64,000 nt of DNA, taken from assembly GCA_947179485.1 (NCBI GenBank), contig OX359247.1:33642801-33706800 (forward strand). Reading direction: 5' to 3'. Numbering within the stretch: position 1 is the first letter of the stretch; each line of letters begins with the position of its first letter. A model generated the notes under the pieces. That model was not told where the DNA came from. It searched no databases and was given only the letters and a program-made list of their open reading frames with translations. Below, piece by piece: positions 12,201 through 26,786 of this stretch. The stretch is from Allacma fusca. Lineage: Eukaryota; Arthropoda; Collembola; Symphypleona; Sminthuridae. The position numbers and the translations under genes are program-made.

Positions 12201-15200
12201 TTCATTTCAAAACTTTTCACGACTAGTAATTAATTATTAACGCCTGAATTCCATCTCAATTATTCAAAATCAGGGTAGTTAATAACACTGAAGTAAGGTA
12301 GGAATGACTCTGAGTCAATATTGTTAAATTTGAAATTGTTTCCCATCTTGTGTGGGTACCTCCAAGTACCTACCAGATAATTCCTACAATACGTAGATAT
12401 GTAGATACATATGTACACATGTACTTACACATCCCCATTGATAAAAATAAACTAAATCGTAATCCTATTTTCCATCAGCATTAACACAGGGCTATCGGGA
12501 TGATCGAATTAGATAAGGTTTCACCACATTGTTATTATTCACAGTGCGAATTTAATTTGATGGCACAATAGCTTACGGAATTGTAAAGATGAGTAATAAA
12601 AAATTCACTCATGCAAAACTCTGTCAAAGATGTATTACTGGGAACCGTTCCCTAAAATGTATATACGGATACATTGGAAACTGCGCGGAAGTTTGGACGC
12701 AATTGAGCCTGAAGATGCAGTAGATTACCCAGAATTGAATCCTTTAACGAATTTTTTTTCCATTATAAACCCATATTTTTTCCAATGGGAATTCAATCCA
12801 GTAAGTACCTATTTCACAGTTGATGGTGGAAAAACACTTTCAAGAAGCCTTCCGCCCATATAAACAAACCTGTAAATTGATACTTGTTTATTATGTCCAA
12901 GTTTGCATATACAGTATGTGCATATACGTGTGCATATACGCACATACATATGTACATGTAAATTTACATATGCATATCTATAGTTACGTGAAAATTATGC
13001 AGAAAATCCTGACTAGTGATTTTCCACATAACTCAACCCCTTCCTACCCAGGAGATAACCAAGAGATACAGAGTTAAATCGGTTTACCGTGATAATGCCG
13101 TCAACACGAAGGCAACACTGGGAATATATTTTCTTTTAGGGAAAGGTGTAGGAATCAACGAAGCTACATTTTTTTTCTAATCTAGATGAAATGTGTTTCA
13201 AACCAGAAGACGTGAAAATCAGACACTAAATACAGGTTCTTCTTTCATCCCCTTTCGCATCCCTTCTCAGTCAACATTCTATGTACTTAAATGTACTAAA
13301 GACTACAATCATTCCATTTTCCAGGTTGTTCTTTATCATGCCAAGAATTACGAGGGCTTTCAAACACCCCTGATACATTTCGCCACCATGAGAGAATAAT
13401 ATGTAGATACTTAAACTTTAGTGGAGTCCCTTCAAGAACTGATATCAGAGGCGGCTGTAACAAATGACAGCAGCCATATCATAAAGAAAAGAAAATTGCT
13501 CATTTCAATTTCTACATGTATAGTCTCTCTGGACTGCGGGGATACTCACAATCAGCAAAATTATATTTTCAGGGAGATAAATAAATAGTTAGGGCAAGTC
13601 TAAGTCAACTGACCGGTCAAAAAGTCTAACTACTACTCCTTTAGAGTCCCTCATGCATCCATCACCCCTCAGACAAGGTAATTAAATCTCTTTTTGGAAA
13701 AACAAATTTGGAAGGGAGCAATCCACAGTATTGACGTTACTAAGAAAAATCAGGTGGAGTTGTAATAAGTACTACTGTCATAATTTTGTAGTATTTTGTG
13801 CAACCTGGAATCACTGCAGTTTGCATGGTTTTACATAAATTTAATAACAATGATCTTGTCAGGTGGTGCATGTAGCAAGGCCAAAACTACACAAACCCTT
13901 TGACATTCTCATTAAAATGGTAAATTATGAAGATTTGTTCAACGTATGTAGTATAGCTGGTCCGTCGGGGTAAATTATACTATTGTCAAACTCCACTTTA
14001 CACAACCCAAGGAGATTTTGCTCTAAAGAATTGTGATGACCACAACACTTTGAGCTTGAAGGATGTTCTGGTACCTTTGCAGATTTTATGCTGATGTTTC
14101 TGCAAACTTACCTTACTTTTTACCAAATGTAAGGAACACAATGTTCGCAAAAAAAAACAGAAAAAAAAACTCGCCCCATTCAAAGTATAACATATAGTTG
14201 AAAAATATTTAAAATTCTGGTCTTCACATCATCATCAACATAAATTAGTGGGAGAAGACCCATCTCCGACAAACTCCCCATACTATATCTATATCTATAG
14301 GAACGAGAGTCTGTGAGGTAAAACATGTTCGAAGTCTTCAGGTTGCCCGTATCATCCTCTCCCATTTCCATTGTAATAATCGAACTTTTACGTGCACCTA
14401 ATAGAGCTGTTTTCTGTAGCAACCTTCCGAGTACAAACAGAGCTCAGACTCAGGTCATGACTGAACTGGTCGATCTGCTAAATCTCGCCTACACTACTAC
14501 TATACTGTGACTCCTTCTCTCTTATGGCTCCTTCCGTCAAGATTTACGACATGCAAAATTGTTGAATAATAGTTTACACGCATAGGACTAGTGCAAATTA
14601 ATCTCTACAGAGGCACAAAGCTGATGATAACTTCTTTGGTTATTCACGAACCTCATCCCAGGACAATATAACAGCCCCCTGCTCCTTCATAGTAGGATAT
14701 CCCATAAAAGCGAACATCACATCAAGAGTTACTACATACAATATACTCCACTTTCTGTAGATACTGCTTTAATACACTTATATCGTATTTGGTGGCGTCT
14801 TACTCCAACAGAAATAAATACTGAAGGGTATATAGATAGGTACATACGGTCAAGAATTAAGAATCTAGTTTACTATTTCCTCTGAGGAAATAAAATTGTA
14901 TTACATTCAGGCTCCCCCGAAAGTTTTGTTTATTAGAGTTATCCACCCTTGTATACTTTTCTATATACTTGTACCAACTTAACCCGAACAACACCGGAAT
15001 GAGTTAAGTGAGCATTTTGAGAGCATCCGCTTGTATTTCCCAACTACTCGTTCATATTATGTAAAATGAAATCTACTTCTGCTGATACATATGTACATAC
15101 ATACTAAATAAACCATAAATACAGGCCTCACTGTGTCATACATACGTAATTACATGTATCAGCTCATCGTTGTCTTCCGTAATGGAACTTCAAACTTGGT

Positions 15201-18200
15201 CTACTTCCTAAGGACGCACCATAGGAAATAGGAACAGGGAAGGCTCCGAATTAATATTTCTGCTCTGAAACCATGTATCATCCGATCCTTCCCTCCCAAT
15301 TGGAGTTGAGCTTTCATGTTTTTAAGTATTAGAACAAACAATGTCAGAACCCAAGGGATCTCCCGGTTTGCAATGTGCCTGTAGTATCTATGTATGTATA
15401 GATATGTATGTATATAGGTACTCCTAAAAGCAGCTTTACTAATTTCACAAATGCGTAGTCCGTGGATGTGTTTGCATCAAACAGTAAGTATTTCCCTGTT
15501 ATGGGAAGCTCACATACTGAAGCCTAACATTACATCGAGTAAATACATGTATGCTATAAAGCTGACAAAACTTTGCAGAAAGTTACGAATGCAGGGCTCA
15601 GGAACCAAAAAAGGAAATTATATTGCGCCTATATCCTACGTAAGTACATAGCGTCACACGCAGACATATGTACATCCATGCATACATACAAACTACAAAA
15701 CAAAATGCGAGCAGAGAAAACTTAAAGGAAATGACGTTACTACATACATTTACCCTGAAACAACTACGACAACCTACACTACTTCAGATTATAGTACGCA
15801 ATCTCACAGTTTCCATGCGTGCACCAGACATATTATAGATAGATCCTTCGGCATATGATTCTCTCGATGTATGTAGGTCCCCCCCCATGCATGCACATAA
15901 TTATATACATATGCCCAAGAAATTTTTTAAAGAGAAGAAAAATGTTGTCATATTAAAACCAACCCCTTTCGCTCAATAGTGTTGGCTCATCAGGAATAAT
16001 GGCATGAAGGAACAGCTATGTACATCCAACTGTCTCACAGAATGGAGGCTACACTAGTTTGACTTATATTATTGTATGAGTATGAGAAAATGGAAGAGAA
16101 AAAATCTCACCTCTGTCTTGAATATGGTCAATACCACTACTGCTCACGCCGGCTCCACCGCCTCGACGCTCCTCATTATTCTCATTAATATTATTTCGAA
16201 GTGCAGAAGCTGCAGGAGAAACGTCCGCTGACCCCGACAGATAACTTGTGAGTGCTTCAGCCTGTAAAATGTGTAAACAACAAAATATGAAATTAGCATA
16301 GGATACTACTATAAGTATAGATAGTAGAGAGAGACAAAAACACTCTTCTTTTATTCTATATGTACGGGGATGGGAAATGAACTCTATGAATGATTTTTAA
16401 AATCAAAATCCATAAACAAGTTACAAGTTGTCATTCAGCACACTTTAAGGATTGACGTGTGTATCTATACTTCAAAAATTGATCTTTTTATATGATTCTT
16501 GAGAAGAGACCAGCTTTCTTTGAATTTTCAGCTGTCAATATACTTATCGTCACGACACACCTCAAGTATGAATTCACCAGGAGTAGTCCCGTCAGTTCTC
16601 ACAATGGTTAAATTATTCCGGCTGATTAATCATTATTCCTCTTGTCTATCAGCATGTAATCCTTCTCAATTTCTCTCGCTTACTATAAGTAATGCCTAAT
16701 CGTGAGATGAATTAGAATATTAACCCCAAACCATATATTGATCGAGCCATCTCCTCAAGATCTTCCCTTTCTTTGAAATGAATTCCAATCGGCACAGATA
16801 AATTCAAATTTTACTGTAACGTCGAATAACTGTATAGTGTCATGAATAATTACGCTGGCTCTCATGCATATAATCATCATTTCAGGACTCCCGAAAACAA
16901 TCATGGAAATGGTTCGAGCTCTAGAATTTACAGAGCGTCGTCTGTCTTGGCTCAAAATTTTACCATCTCTTAAAATGAGTGACTGTCTTCGCCTTGTGAA
17001 GTGCGCTACTATACCGGCCAATTTTCCTAACGGCCACTAGTACAACCAACACCGTAAATCATAGCTCGTTAAGCGAATATGAATTTTTATGGGCTTTTAA
17101 TTTCTCGTCTGAGTTCCATTGAAATTTAATACCAATCAAGAGGCTGTCGAGAGGAAGATCCAATGACGATTATGTAAAAAGATGGGCATCTTATAGTCGA
17201 TTGCGTTGTGATGAAGTAGCTTGGTGCAAGAAGGGATGCTCAAAGAGCGTCTTATATATCTAGCGTTAATGGAGAAAAACTTAACGATCTAGAACATATG
17301 TATGTTTATACTGACGCATGGTTAGAATTATGGACGTGCATATAATTCTATCCCCCTGCCACAAATTCACATGTAAAAGGATCCCCGTCTCTGCATAATA
17401 TGATTCCTAATTCAATAGCTCACAAAGACAATGCCTTGCCTTTGAGTTTGGAAATCCTCTGCAATTTGTCAATGCTTGACTTAACTTTTGGAACGGCTCA
17501 TCATAACTCTATAACTTGAACCGGTTGAGCCTTCCTCTTTTGGCAACTTACGCGGGAAACCTTATTAAAATATCTAAGTTTCTCACGGACTTTTTTTATG
17601 AGCATCTGCGTACAAAGGGAAAAGCTGGATGAACAAGTTAAGTCAATATAGATGAAGTGGAATTCCAAATCTCTTCAATATGACACATGTCATTGGAATC
17701 CTCAACTCTGAAAACCCCCCCCCCCAACATATGAGAGCGTACTTAGAACAGGAAATATCCAAAGGGAACAAATAAGTGACAACAAGGACTGTATAAATCC
17801 AAACTTTTGTCCTTATTTGTTGTTATTATCAGTGAGTAACGGTTCCTCTCTCGGGCCAATCAATAGATCAGATCTCTTAACAGGACTGTGCACACAGGAG
17901 ATGATGATTCTTATTGACATCCCCATTGTTGTTGCATTCATTTCATGGGATTCTGGACCAAACACTTTAATTTTCTTGTGATTTACATCCAAGCGTCCCC
18001 CCTCATTAGTCAATGCTTCCTCATCCATTGTTATCAATCCTATTTAACACAATGCAAACAAGCTTTGTGTACTCAAAACTCCCTAACTCATTCTCCTCTT
18101 TAGAATCATCATCACGCTCATTTTGATGACCGGCATCATCACACATTAGCTTCAAAAAACTCAATGTGACGATCTGTGTACGTAACAGGTTATACAGTAC

Positions 18201-21200
18201 AGTAGTAGGTTCATTGGAGCTCACACACTGCTCTGTATATGATGTTTGATATCCCTCCTTTTTTGTACTGTAGTAGTATCTACGTAAAGTAATAATTGTA
18301 CTAACGATATAACTTATTCACAATGGCCCTTGTTTATATTATCCCAAACTCCACTCTTTTGTATGTCACTTCCGTTGGCGAAACCCTGAAAGCACAAGTT
18401 CATCAACCATGACTCAGTTTCTGACGCTATCATATATACATAGATACATATATGTTACCTATTTACATAACACTTGTTCAAATTTCAGAAATTACAGAGT
18501 GACTCTCCTCTCTCCTAATGCATAATTTGTCTAACGCTACCTCTCATGCAATATCCTCACAAATGCGTGAACAAACAAGGTATCCAATGTCGGATATTTC
18601 CCAAATATTCAAGACACATGTAGGTATATCTAAAATTTTTCAAATTACCTATAATTATAGGTACATACTTAGCATTTACGTAAAACCTGCCCACATCAAG
18701 ACATCAATGTAAACAACGTGGATCATTTTATATGGAATGTCAACATGAGGAAATTTTATTTGACAGGATGGAACCTATACGAAGCCCCAGCCCATCGCGG
18801 AGTTCAGATCGTTTCCCTCATAATGGCATATTATAGTGTCTTGAAGAATATCCTGTATGCATTATCATACATATATCTATGTATAGTAAAAGGTAAAAGG
18901 AGAGAACTAATTTTAAAACTGCTCCGATCCCCAGGACTTGACACTAACAAAGTTCCTGCCATTTACGTCTCTAATTAATGAAACCTTAGGGATTCATGAC
19001 CACACGTTGGGAATTGGTTCGAGTCTGGATTCTATATTTCACTTATCGGTGGCTCTCGCATAGACAGTAGGTATTGTAAGTAATACAATCACACTCAGAG
19101 TAATAGATAGGCACAATCTGACCTGATACTATCATTCCTAGAACCATTCATGGACGGACGTACCCGATACTCTAACCTTTCCCTTGGCAGCTAGAAGCTA
19201 ACATAGAGCTAACATATTATGTACCTACATACATATGTACAACTAAGTAGGAATTGAGCTGAAGCACGTCTTGGAACAAGTTCTTTGATTTCCGGTTATA
19301 TCAAACTCCAGCACAAATGTAAGTTTTAACTTATAGGAAAGTCATTAATTCTCGTCCTTCCAAACCATGTTTCTATCTTTCAAGCATAATTATTCTAGGG
19401 GTTCAGCTACATTGCCTTCAACTAACGACGTCTAGGTTCTACGTCTAACAGGCAGGTAGGTAGAATGGCCTTATCAGATCTCCAATATATCTCAACTTAG
19501 CATTAGTTATCATTTCCCATACCTACATGTTACATCTTAACTTTTATCCTAGAATCGCGCTAATATCCCAAAACCCATCGTGATTTATAACCAACTTAGT
19601 CAAAGCTTTTACACATCTATAGGTATCTATCTATAGTAAATCGACAGACTCGTAGATACAGGCACGGACTCCCTTTTGTACAATTACTTTGAATACTCTC
19701 TTATTGCCTATCCCCGAATAAAGCACCAAGTTTTTAGAGTCGTCCAAGCCTGAATGAAACACACAGGGAATTCCATATACATACATGGATACGTCCATAG
19801 GTAAAAATAGGTGCATATGTGCATAAGAAACGTCCCGTTATTACTTTGATTATATAGGCAGCACTTGCACAGAGCGAGCAGGGCTGAATAATGGGGAAAT
19901 ATATAATACTTGTGCATACATTATTACAGTAGTCGGACCACAGTACGAGGATCTTACATAAAAACCACCTGCATAACGACTGTCAATTGTCAGCATATTG
20001 TACTCGCACAAATTCTACATCTTAAATCTGCACTGCACCAACGGCAATTTAGCAAACCCTAACAACACACATAGTAGGAAAACTATTCATTGGGAAGCCA
20101 GTGATGCATGCACCATTCTACTATTCAAGCCTTTGAGAGTAGGAACACGGTTCCGCTTTCATATTCACAACTCCATTTAATTATAATTGTGGATATACAT
20201 ATAGTCCAAAAAATATAGAGATTAAGCGTAAAAATCTGCCTATCTATGTACCTATAATTATCTATAGATAGATATCTATACCCCACACATCATATGTACG
20301 GACGGGCTCCTTAAAACTATTAGTACAACAAATATTGAATCAGTTTCGTATGTTATACTGTATGTGAATGGAGCCACTTCAAAAATTAATATCTCGCTTC
20401 ACACCCTCTGAATGAGAGACGAAGGGGCTGAAAAAAGTACGGGAACCAATTCCATTAGCACGTCAATTTTGATTGCACAACTTCCAATGCTGCCCACAAA
20501 AGCCTTACTCCACAAACTGAGACTACTCCAACCCACAAAAATACAGCCCTGCATGTTATGAATGCCAAAAACCTACGAAACATTTCAATAAAAAAACAAG
20601 GAATTTCCCTCGTTATTAGTAAAGTTTGTTTCCAAGAATAACAGAGTAGGGCAAAATTACCCCCAACATGTATTCATAGTACGAGCATGTAAAATTCATA
20701 TCATAGCCCAAAATGACATGAATGCACAGGTGCTGCTAAGACTACAATTTCGCAAGGAGGCAGCAAAAGCCCTGGAAAGGTACGGAAACCAATGGAAGAA
20801 AGGAGATTGAGGAGCAGGAATATAAAAAAAAAGTTTGCGTGCTGATCATCAATTTCCAGAACGTACGTAATGCGGCCATGCATACGGAAAAGCATTTCTA
20901 AAATTCCACCCGACTTCACCTCCTTATATAGAATCCTATATACATACATACATATGCTTACACAACCCGTGTTAGAAGCACTACTAGTAAGAAAACGCTC
21001 AATTTCATTCTCTCTTGAGACACCAAATGTTGGCAGAGGGAGAATGGAATGGTTCAGGCGTCGGCAGTTATTGGCAGTTGGCACAACCACAAGAGTCGTT
21101 CAGCAAAGCCAAACCGAAAAGTTGAATCGGAGATAAAAAGAATTAGACAAAATCCAAGTTCTCTCTTCCCACATTACATACACGTTATTATCCTCTCATT

Positions 21201-24200
21201 TACAGTAGATATACAGCACACACACACACACACACACACATCCAAAGAAATATCAAGCTTTAACCTAAAATGCTAATTCTATTGTACTCAGATTTGTAGT
21301 GCAGGAGTTTCTGTACATTGAACTGCATAATGTTAAGCACGTATGCATGTACATATTCTATATATAACCGTGAATCTCGACAATAACACTATTTTCATAC
21401 TTGATGCTCATTCGGAGCCACGAATTCCTGATAGAGATCAAGCCACTATTGAATTGTCATTATCACCCCAATTACACAATCATTAACCTCTGGGGATTGC
21501 CCCTTTTCCAGATCCCCCATATAATGACCTACTGGTTATGTTAGTACTCATGAACCTTCTAACACTATGGCGTCTCCACCTATAACAAAAAATATTCAAT
21601 GTATTTCCTATATTTAGTATTAACTTTAGTTGGAATTACTACAGTCAGAATTGTGCCAATGGGAAATCTCCACGTGGCTCCACATTTCCGTACGTATTTG
21701 ATACTATGGAGAGATATACTACTGAAAACTGTAAATACTTTTGAAGTAGACACACAAAGAGGATCCCACCGAAAGCTACACCCAAAATCTGATAACAATA
21801 TTATGTCAATTCCTTCAGCTACAGAGAACAGATATTGACAGTTGATAAAGCCCTCAAATCCCGTTGGTATTGTGGAGCACAATTTGTTCCATGTTTGTTA
21901 GTTTTGAGGAAGATCCTCCTCAGAGGAAAAAGGGTTGGTTTCAATTAACTTGCAATAACATAAAAGGGAATATCCGTATCTATTATTTTTTTTTAGAAAG
22001 ATCACATAATCCCCCAATATGGTTCTAGGCCCAGAAAATCTAGCGCAAGAACAAAGAGAGAAAAAAGAGGGAGGGTGGGAACAGGAAGGCCAGCGGAGCA
22101 GCTAAATTTTGATAAGATTTGTAAAACTAGGTCTTTTTTTGTTACCTCTCCCCGCAATACAATAACCCGACCGGTGGTATCTCCTATAAGTAACTAGCTA
22201 AATCTGAACCCCTTTATCCCCACATGCTGTGGTTATGTGTGTGAATAGCCATAAAAATAACCCCAAAAATGGTCACTACTCCTATATAAAAATGTAATAA
22301 AAAAACAAAAAGATATTCCTCTCCGGACAAAATCCGTGTTGAGAGTGCAGATGTCCATTAAATGAGCTTATACATATTTCATATATATGCATACCTAGAT
22401 ATATGTACATATAAGTACCTTCATGTACACCATAAGAATGCGAGGGCAAACCGACCAGAGAATCAAGTCCTGAACACGGGTATATATTTATATATATATA
22501 TATATATATATATAGATACATAGATACATACTTATATTACATACACTGTACCCTAGAAAATTTCTTACGTAACGAAATGCTTATTATACATACTGAGAGT
22601 GTCTCCTCTTCGTCCATGTGTGTAAAATGACCGAATAAAAATAAAATGGAGCATTAGAAGCATGGAGGAAATGACATTCTCCCAGTAATTTCCATTCCAC
22701 TCTCGTCCCCAAAAAACCGTTTTATATTTTATGAGAGCAAAATCTATTCTTATCACATAACACACATACTAGTCACAAACCACATACAGACACCGGGAAA
22801 TTCCAGGCCCATATACACAAGATATTACAAATTCACATCAAAAACAACCTCCACTCGTTCCGCCCTGACTTGATAGCCAGAGCTATGTATGTACATCTCT
22901 ACAATACACACTACAATGCTGCTGCTGAGAGTGAGAGCCGGAGTAAAATATTATATGACTGTACGATTCCAGGACAACCCAAGACATCAGGGTCGGCCCA
23001 GCTCCGCTCTGTCCAGGATTTGTGACCTTACCCAGGTACTATCTATACAAGTCATGCATATCCCCTGATATCCACCCAACTGAGTTATTCTCTCCAGAAG
23101 TTTATCCGCAGGAGTACTAGACCCGTGGTAATAACACAAAATAAGGATAAATTGAGGCTAACAACGACAATCCCCTCGAAACTGACAGAGTCCTCGCATC
23201 CCAATGCCTCAAAATGCAGAGCTAATAAGTATGCTGTCACGTCCATCTAAATTAATGTGCCTATGCATAAATACATGAGAATCTTTGTCCAAGTAGAAAC
23301 TACTAAAATGCAATCAGAACTATTTACATTTTTAATGCCACTTCCTCTATGTCCACACAACTCCTAGGAGCAGAAGAGTTGGGACAGAAAAAGGGATTTC
23401 TAAACCCCAGTGCGTGTGCCCATCCAAAAACACACATGCATAATTACATATGTATGCAGGTGAGGTAGACACTTTACACTATACGCATCATCCCATGGCT
23501 CATGACATACATATGTAGATAGATATAGATACATACACGAATTCCCGCATGTCTTTCCTTGAAAGTACCTTTCAAAAGAGTGCTTAATTATACATGTACA
23601 AGACAATCTGCTATCCTAAAATCTTGCAGACATGCAAGACAGAGATAAGAAAAGAACTCTACCCTTATATCTGTAGTAATGACTGCCGGAGGTAAAATAT
23701 CTCAATTTATACACGGGTCAAAGGTCAGTTTGATGAAAAGGTTATACAGTATATGTAGATATGCCTGTATAGAGGAAATATTACCGGAGCCGAGGGATAT
23801 AGAGCGAGAGTGAACTGTTATATTAAGTTATACATTAATTCGTGTAAGTTCACTCTCTAACTTCCACTCTATTGTTTTTTTAGTCTCTCTCACTCTCTCT
23901 CTCTCTCTCTTTCTTTCCCTCTCATCTCTCCGGACAAACATTCCAGACTCCACTTGTGAGTTGGCTTATGTACATGAGCACCGAGTAAGGATAAGTAAAC
24001 GAAACATTATAACAATCCAGATTATCGATCAACTTCCAAAAGAGTATCCTCTTCCACACTTCTCTGCTCTCTCGGCCTCTTTTCCTCTCCCCTCTTGTAC
24101 GCTCTCTCTCTCTCTCTCTCTCTCTCTTTTGCTCTCCTCTCGTGTAAAAGTTGTGGATAAATCCTCAAAGTTTTTGGCAAGCCGCCTGCCACTCTCGCAT

Positions 24201-24790
24201 CCACTTTATCTCGCAATATTTGACAGCCAGGAGCAATAGGAACACATGAATGCTCACAAAAATAATATGATGTATGGGAGCATGCATACCCCTACGAGGA
24301 ACAAGGGAACAAGCAAGGGACTTGTCCTTAACAACAAGAAATTTCCTCATAGTAGGTAGATCCAGCTGGTGGAAAAATGCACGAAAAATATTGAAATTCG
24401 CCTTTCCTCGGGGCTATACCCAATTTAATACTGGAGAAATCCCTTTAATGTGCAAATTCTGGGAGGGCCAGTCGGAAGAAAAATAATGAGTGTCAGCTCA
24501 CTCCTCTCTGATCTCTTCAGAGAGATGTGTCTGCTTCACTGAGTGCATGCACCCTGTCAAGGCAGATGTTATATATGCAACCTTTAAAATTGATTCAGAA
24601 AGGGTTGAGACAGAGAATTCGTAAGACTAAAATGACTGGGATTCTCGGAACCGTTCTCGTTCCATACATCTCACATGTAATAAATAGGACATGTCCTTCT
24701 ATATAATTTGTATAAGTATCTACACATGCACATAGCAACATACTACATGGATCATCTGAACAAAGGACCACGATGCTTACAAGAAGACAG

Positions 24791-24821
<31 letters not shown>

Positions 24822-24990
24822 TAAGGAGTAAAAGAAAATTTTCAAACACACTATGCCTATACATGCCCAAGTGAAAAGGAGAAGGATAAGAAGACACGAG
24901 AAGGAAAGGTAAATCTATCCTGCAAGCTTTTACTAGGCCAAGTGGGAGTTCACCGTGTTATGTGTATGTAGCTCTTGGCCAAGGAAAAGT

Positions 24991-25028
<38 letters not shown>

Positions 25029-25241
25029 CTTGAGACGAGCAGAGAGAAGCCTTAAGAATTAGTGCCTTGAGCTCTTCTTGTATGTAAGGTATTACACACA
25101 TGTGATTATAGATACTTCATATATGTATATGCATCTTTTGTGGTATGAGACCACATCCACGTGCATTGGACATATCCACAGAAAAAAAGAAAGAGGGAAG
25201 GACTTGGTTTAGAGAACCATCCGAACTTTCCTTCTTTACAC

Positions 25242-25277
<36 letters not shown>

Positions 25278-26712
25278 CTTTTCAAATCACACTAAAGAAA
25301 GGACGAGCTTTTCTATGTTATGTGAATGTAAGTTAGTGAGTGTAACTTTGGACGACCAACACATTCCGCTATCTGTAGCGTCAGTGTGGAAAGGGGGGAA
25401 AATAGGAAGGTTGTTCCGAAAAGGAGTTTACTTATTGTAAAGATATTACGAAAGTGTGTCCATGGATCTTCCAACCATGTGCCCATACATCATTACCAAG
25501 TAGTTTCCACGAGTTCAGTTTTGTCTGTGTATACCCACATCGTCTTCGTGTGTGGAGTCAGATCCTATACTCCTTCCCTCTACTTATCAAACCCTGAGAA
25601 CGAGAGGAGCAGAGCCCCATAAATAAATCCTTTATTGAATCTCTTGCGTGAATTAGATTGACACGAAGATAAAAAAAAGAGTTAAATCCAGCGTTGGGCT
25701 CACAAATTCTGTCCCTAAATCTTCTCCTTTTCTCTTTCCTTTTCCTCCTTTCCCTCTCCCATCCTATATTCCTCCTGTCTATCGTTTATTCCTTGCCCCA
25801 GGCATTGATCTCTCGGATATATAGAAAGGAGCCTGCTCTCATTGTCCTGGTGTTTTCACTCCGCCTGGGAATGATACTCAAATAATCAGGATAGAGGATG
25901 AGACTCGAGATTGAATTTAGATTCCATTCATGTGTATTTTCTCTCAAGTCACTCTCAATGGGACTGTACACAATATATAAATGCAACCAAATATAGGAAA
26001 GCAGTAGTAATTGAAATGGTCGTTAAAGGACATTGGCTTTGATGATTTAACTTTGTCAAACAATATACTCGTTCAAGTAATTATTGATTGCCTCACGAGG
26101 GGCTTTCAAGAGTTGTGTGTATGTGCATAGATATGTACATGACACATATTTATATAGTATCTAAAAAGAAAGCCCAAATGCACTTCCCTAATTCATTCAA
26201 CCTCACATAGTCCGTAATTTGTTGAATTAACCTTCTGGCATATAGTTTGTTCTGCATTAAATTACTCCCGCTCTACATATGGCATATATAATTAACTAGA
26301 CATAACTTGCAATTATGTAAATGTACGTTGCATAAGAATAAATCAGTTAGTGCATAGTTTTCACTTTATATACATAATTAATTATGTGTAGGTTTTTAAA
26401 AAATTAAAACGGTTTTTTTAAGACTATTTTTGCATTTAACTTCAACATAACTTAAATGGTCTGACTCAGTCATCTACACTGCAGTAGGATATGCATTGTG
26501 ACCTCCTAAACGATAGTATTACAAGGAGAAAAAGACCAGTTCAAATTACTCCATCCGGCGATCCTAATTTTTAACTAGACACTTTCAGGGAACGAGCGAG
26601 ACTGTTTACTTGAGTAAAGCTCATCTGCAAGATCTGCACGAATGGGAAATAACGATGGGAGAGTAGGATTTTAAACTAAGGAATAGTAATGTAATGTGGA
26701 TTGGGCGGAGAG

Positions 26713-26786
<74 letters not shown>

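Noticed and set aside
13005..13030. GACTAGTGATTTT match to part of microRNA miR-7
   Set aside because: The seed region does not match and no hairpin arm was seen; a 13-base match is insufficient.
14180..14422. 80-codon minus-strand frame that looks somewhat protein-like
   Set aside because: Contains a TATAGA tandem repeat that creates the Tyr/Arg run; there is no clear donor, and inclusion in Pgant2 is not needed because exons 2 and 3 already join in frame.
20701..21090. 129-codon minus-strand frame in intron 1
   Set aside because: Longest kind of chance frame here, overlapped by a plus-strand frame; composition is mixed and no motif or neighbour exon supports it.
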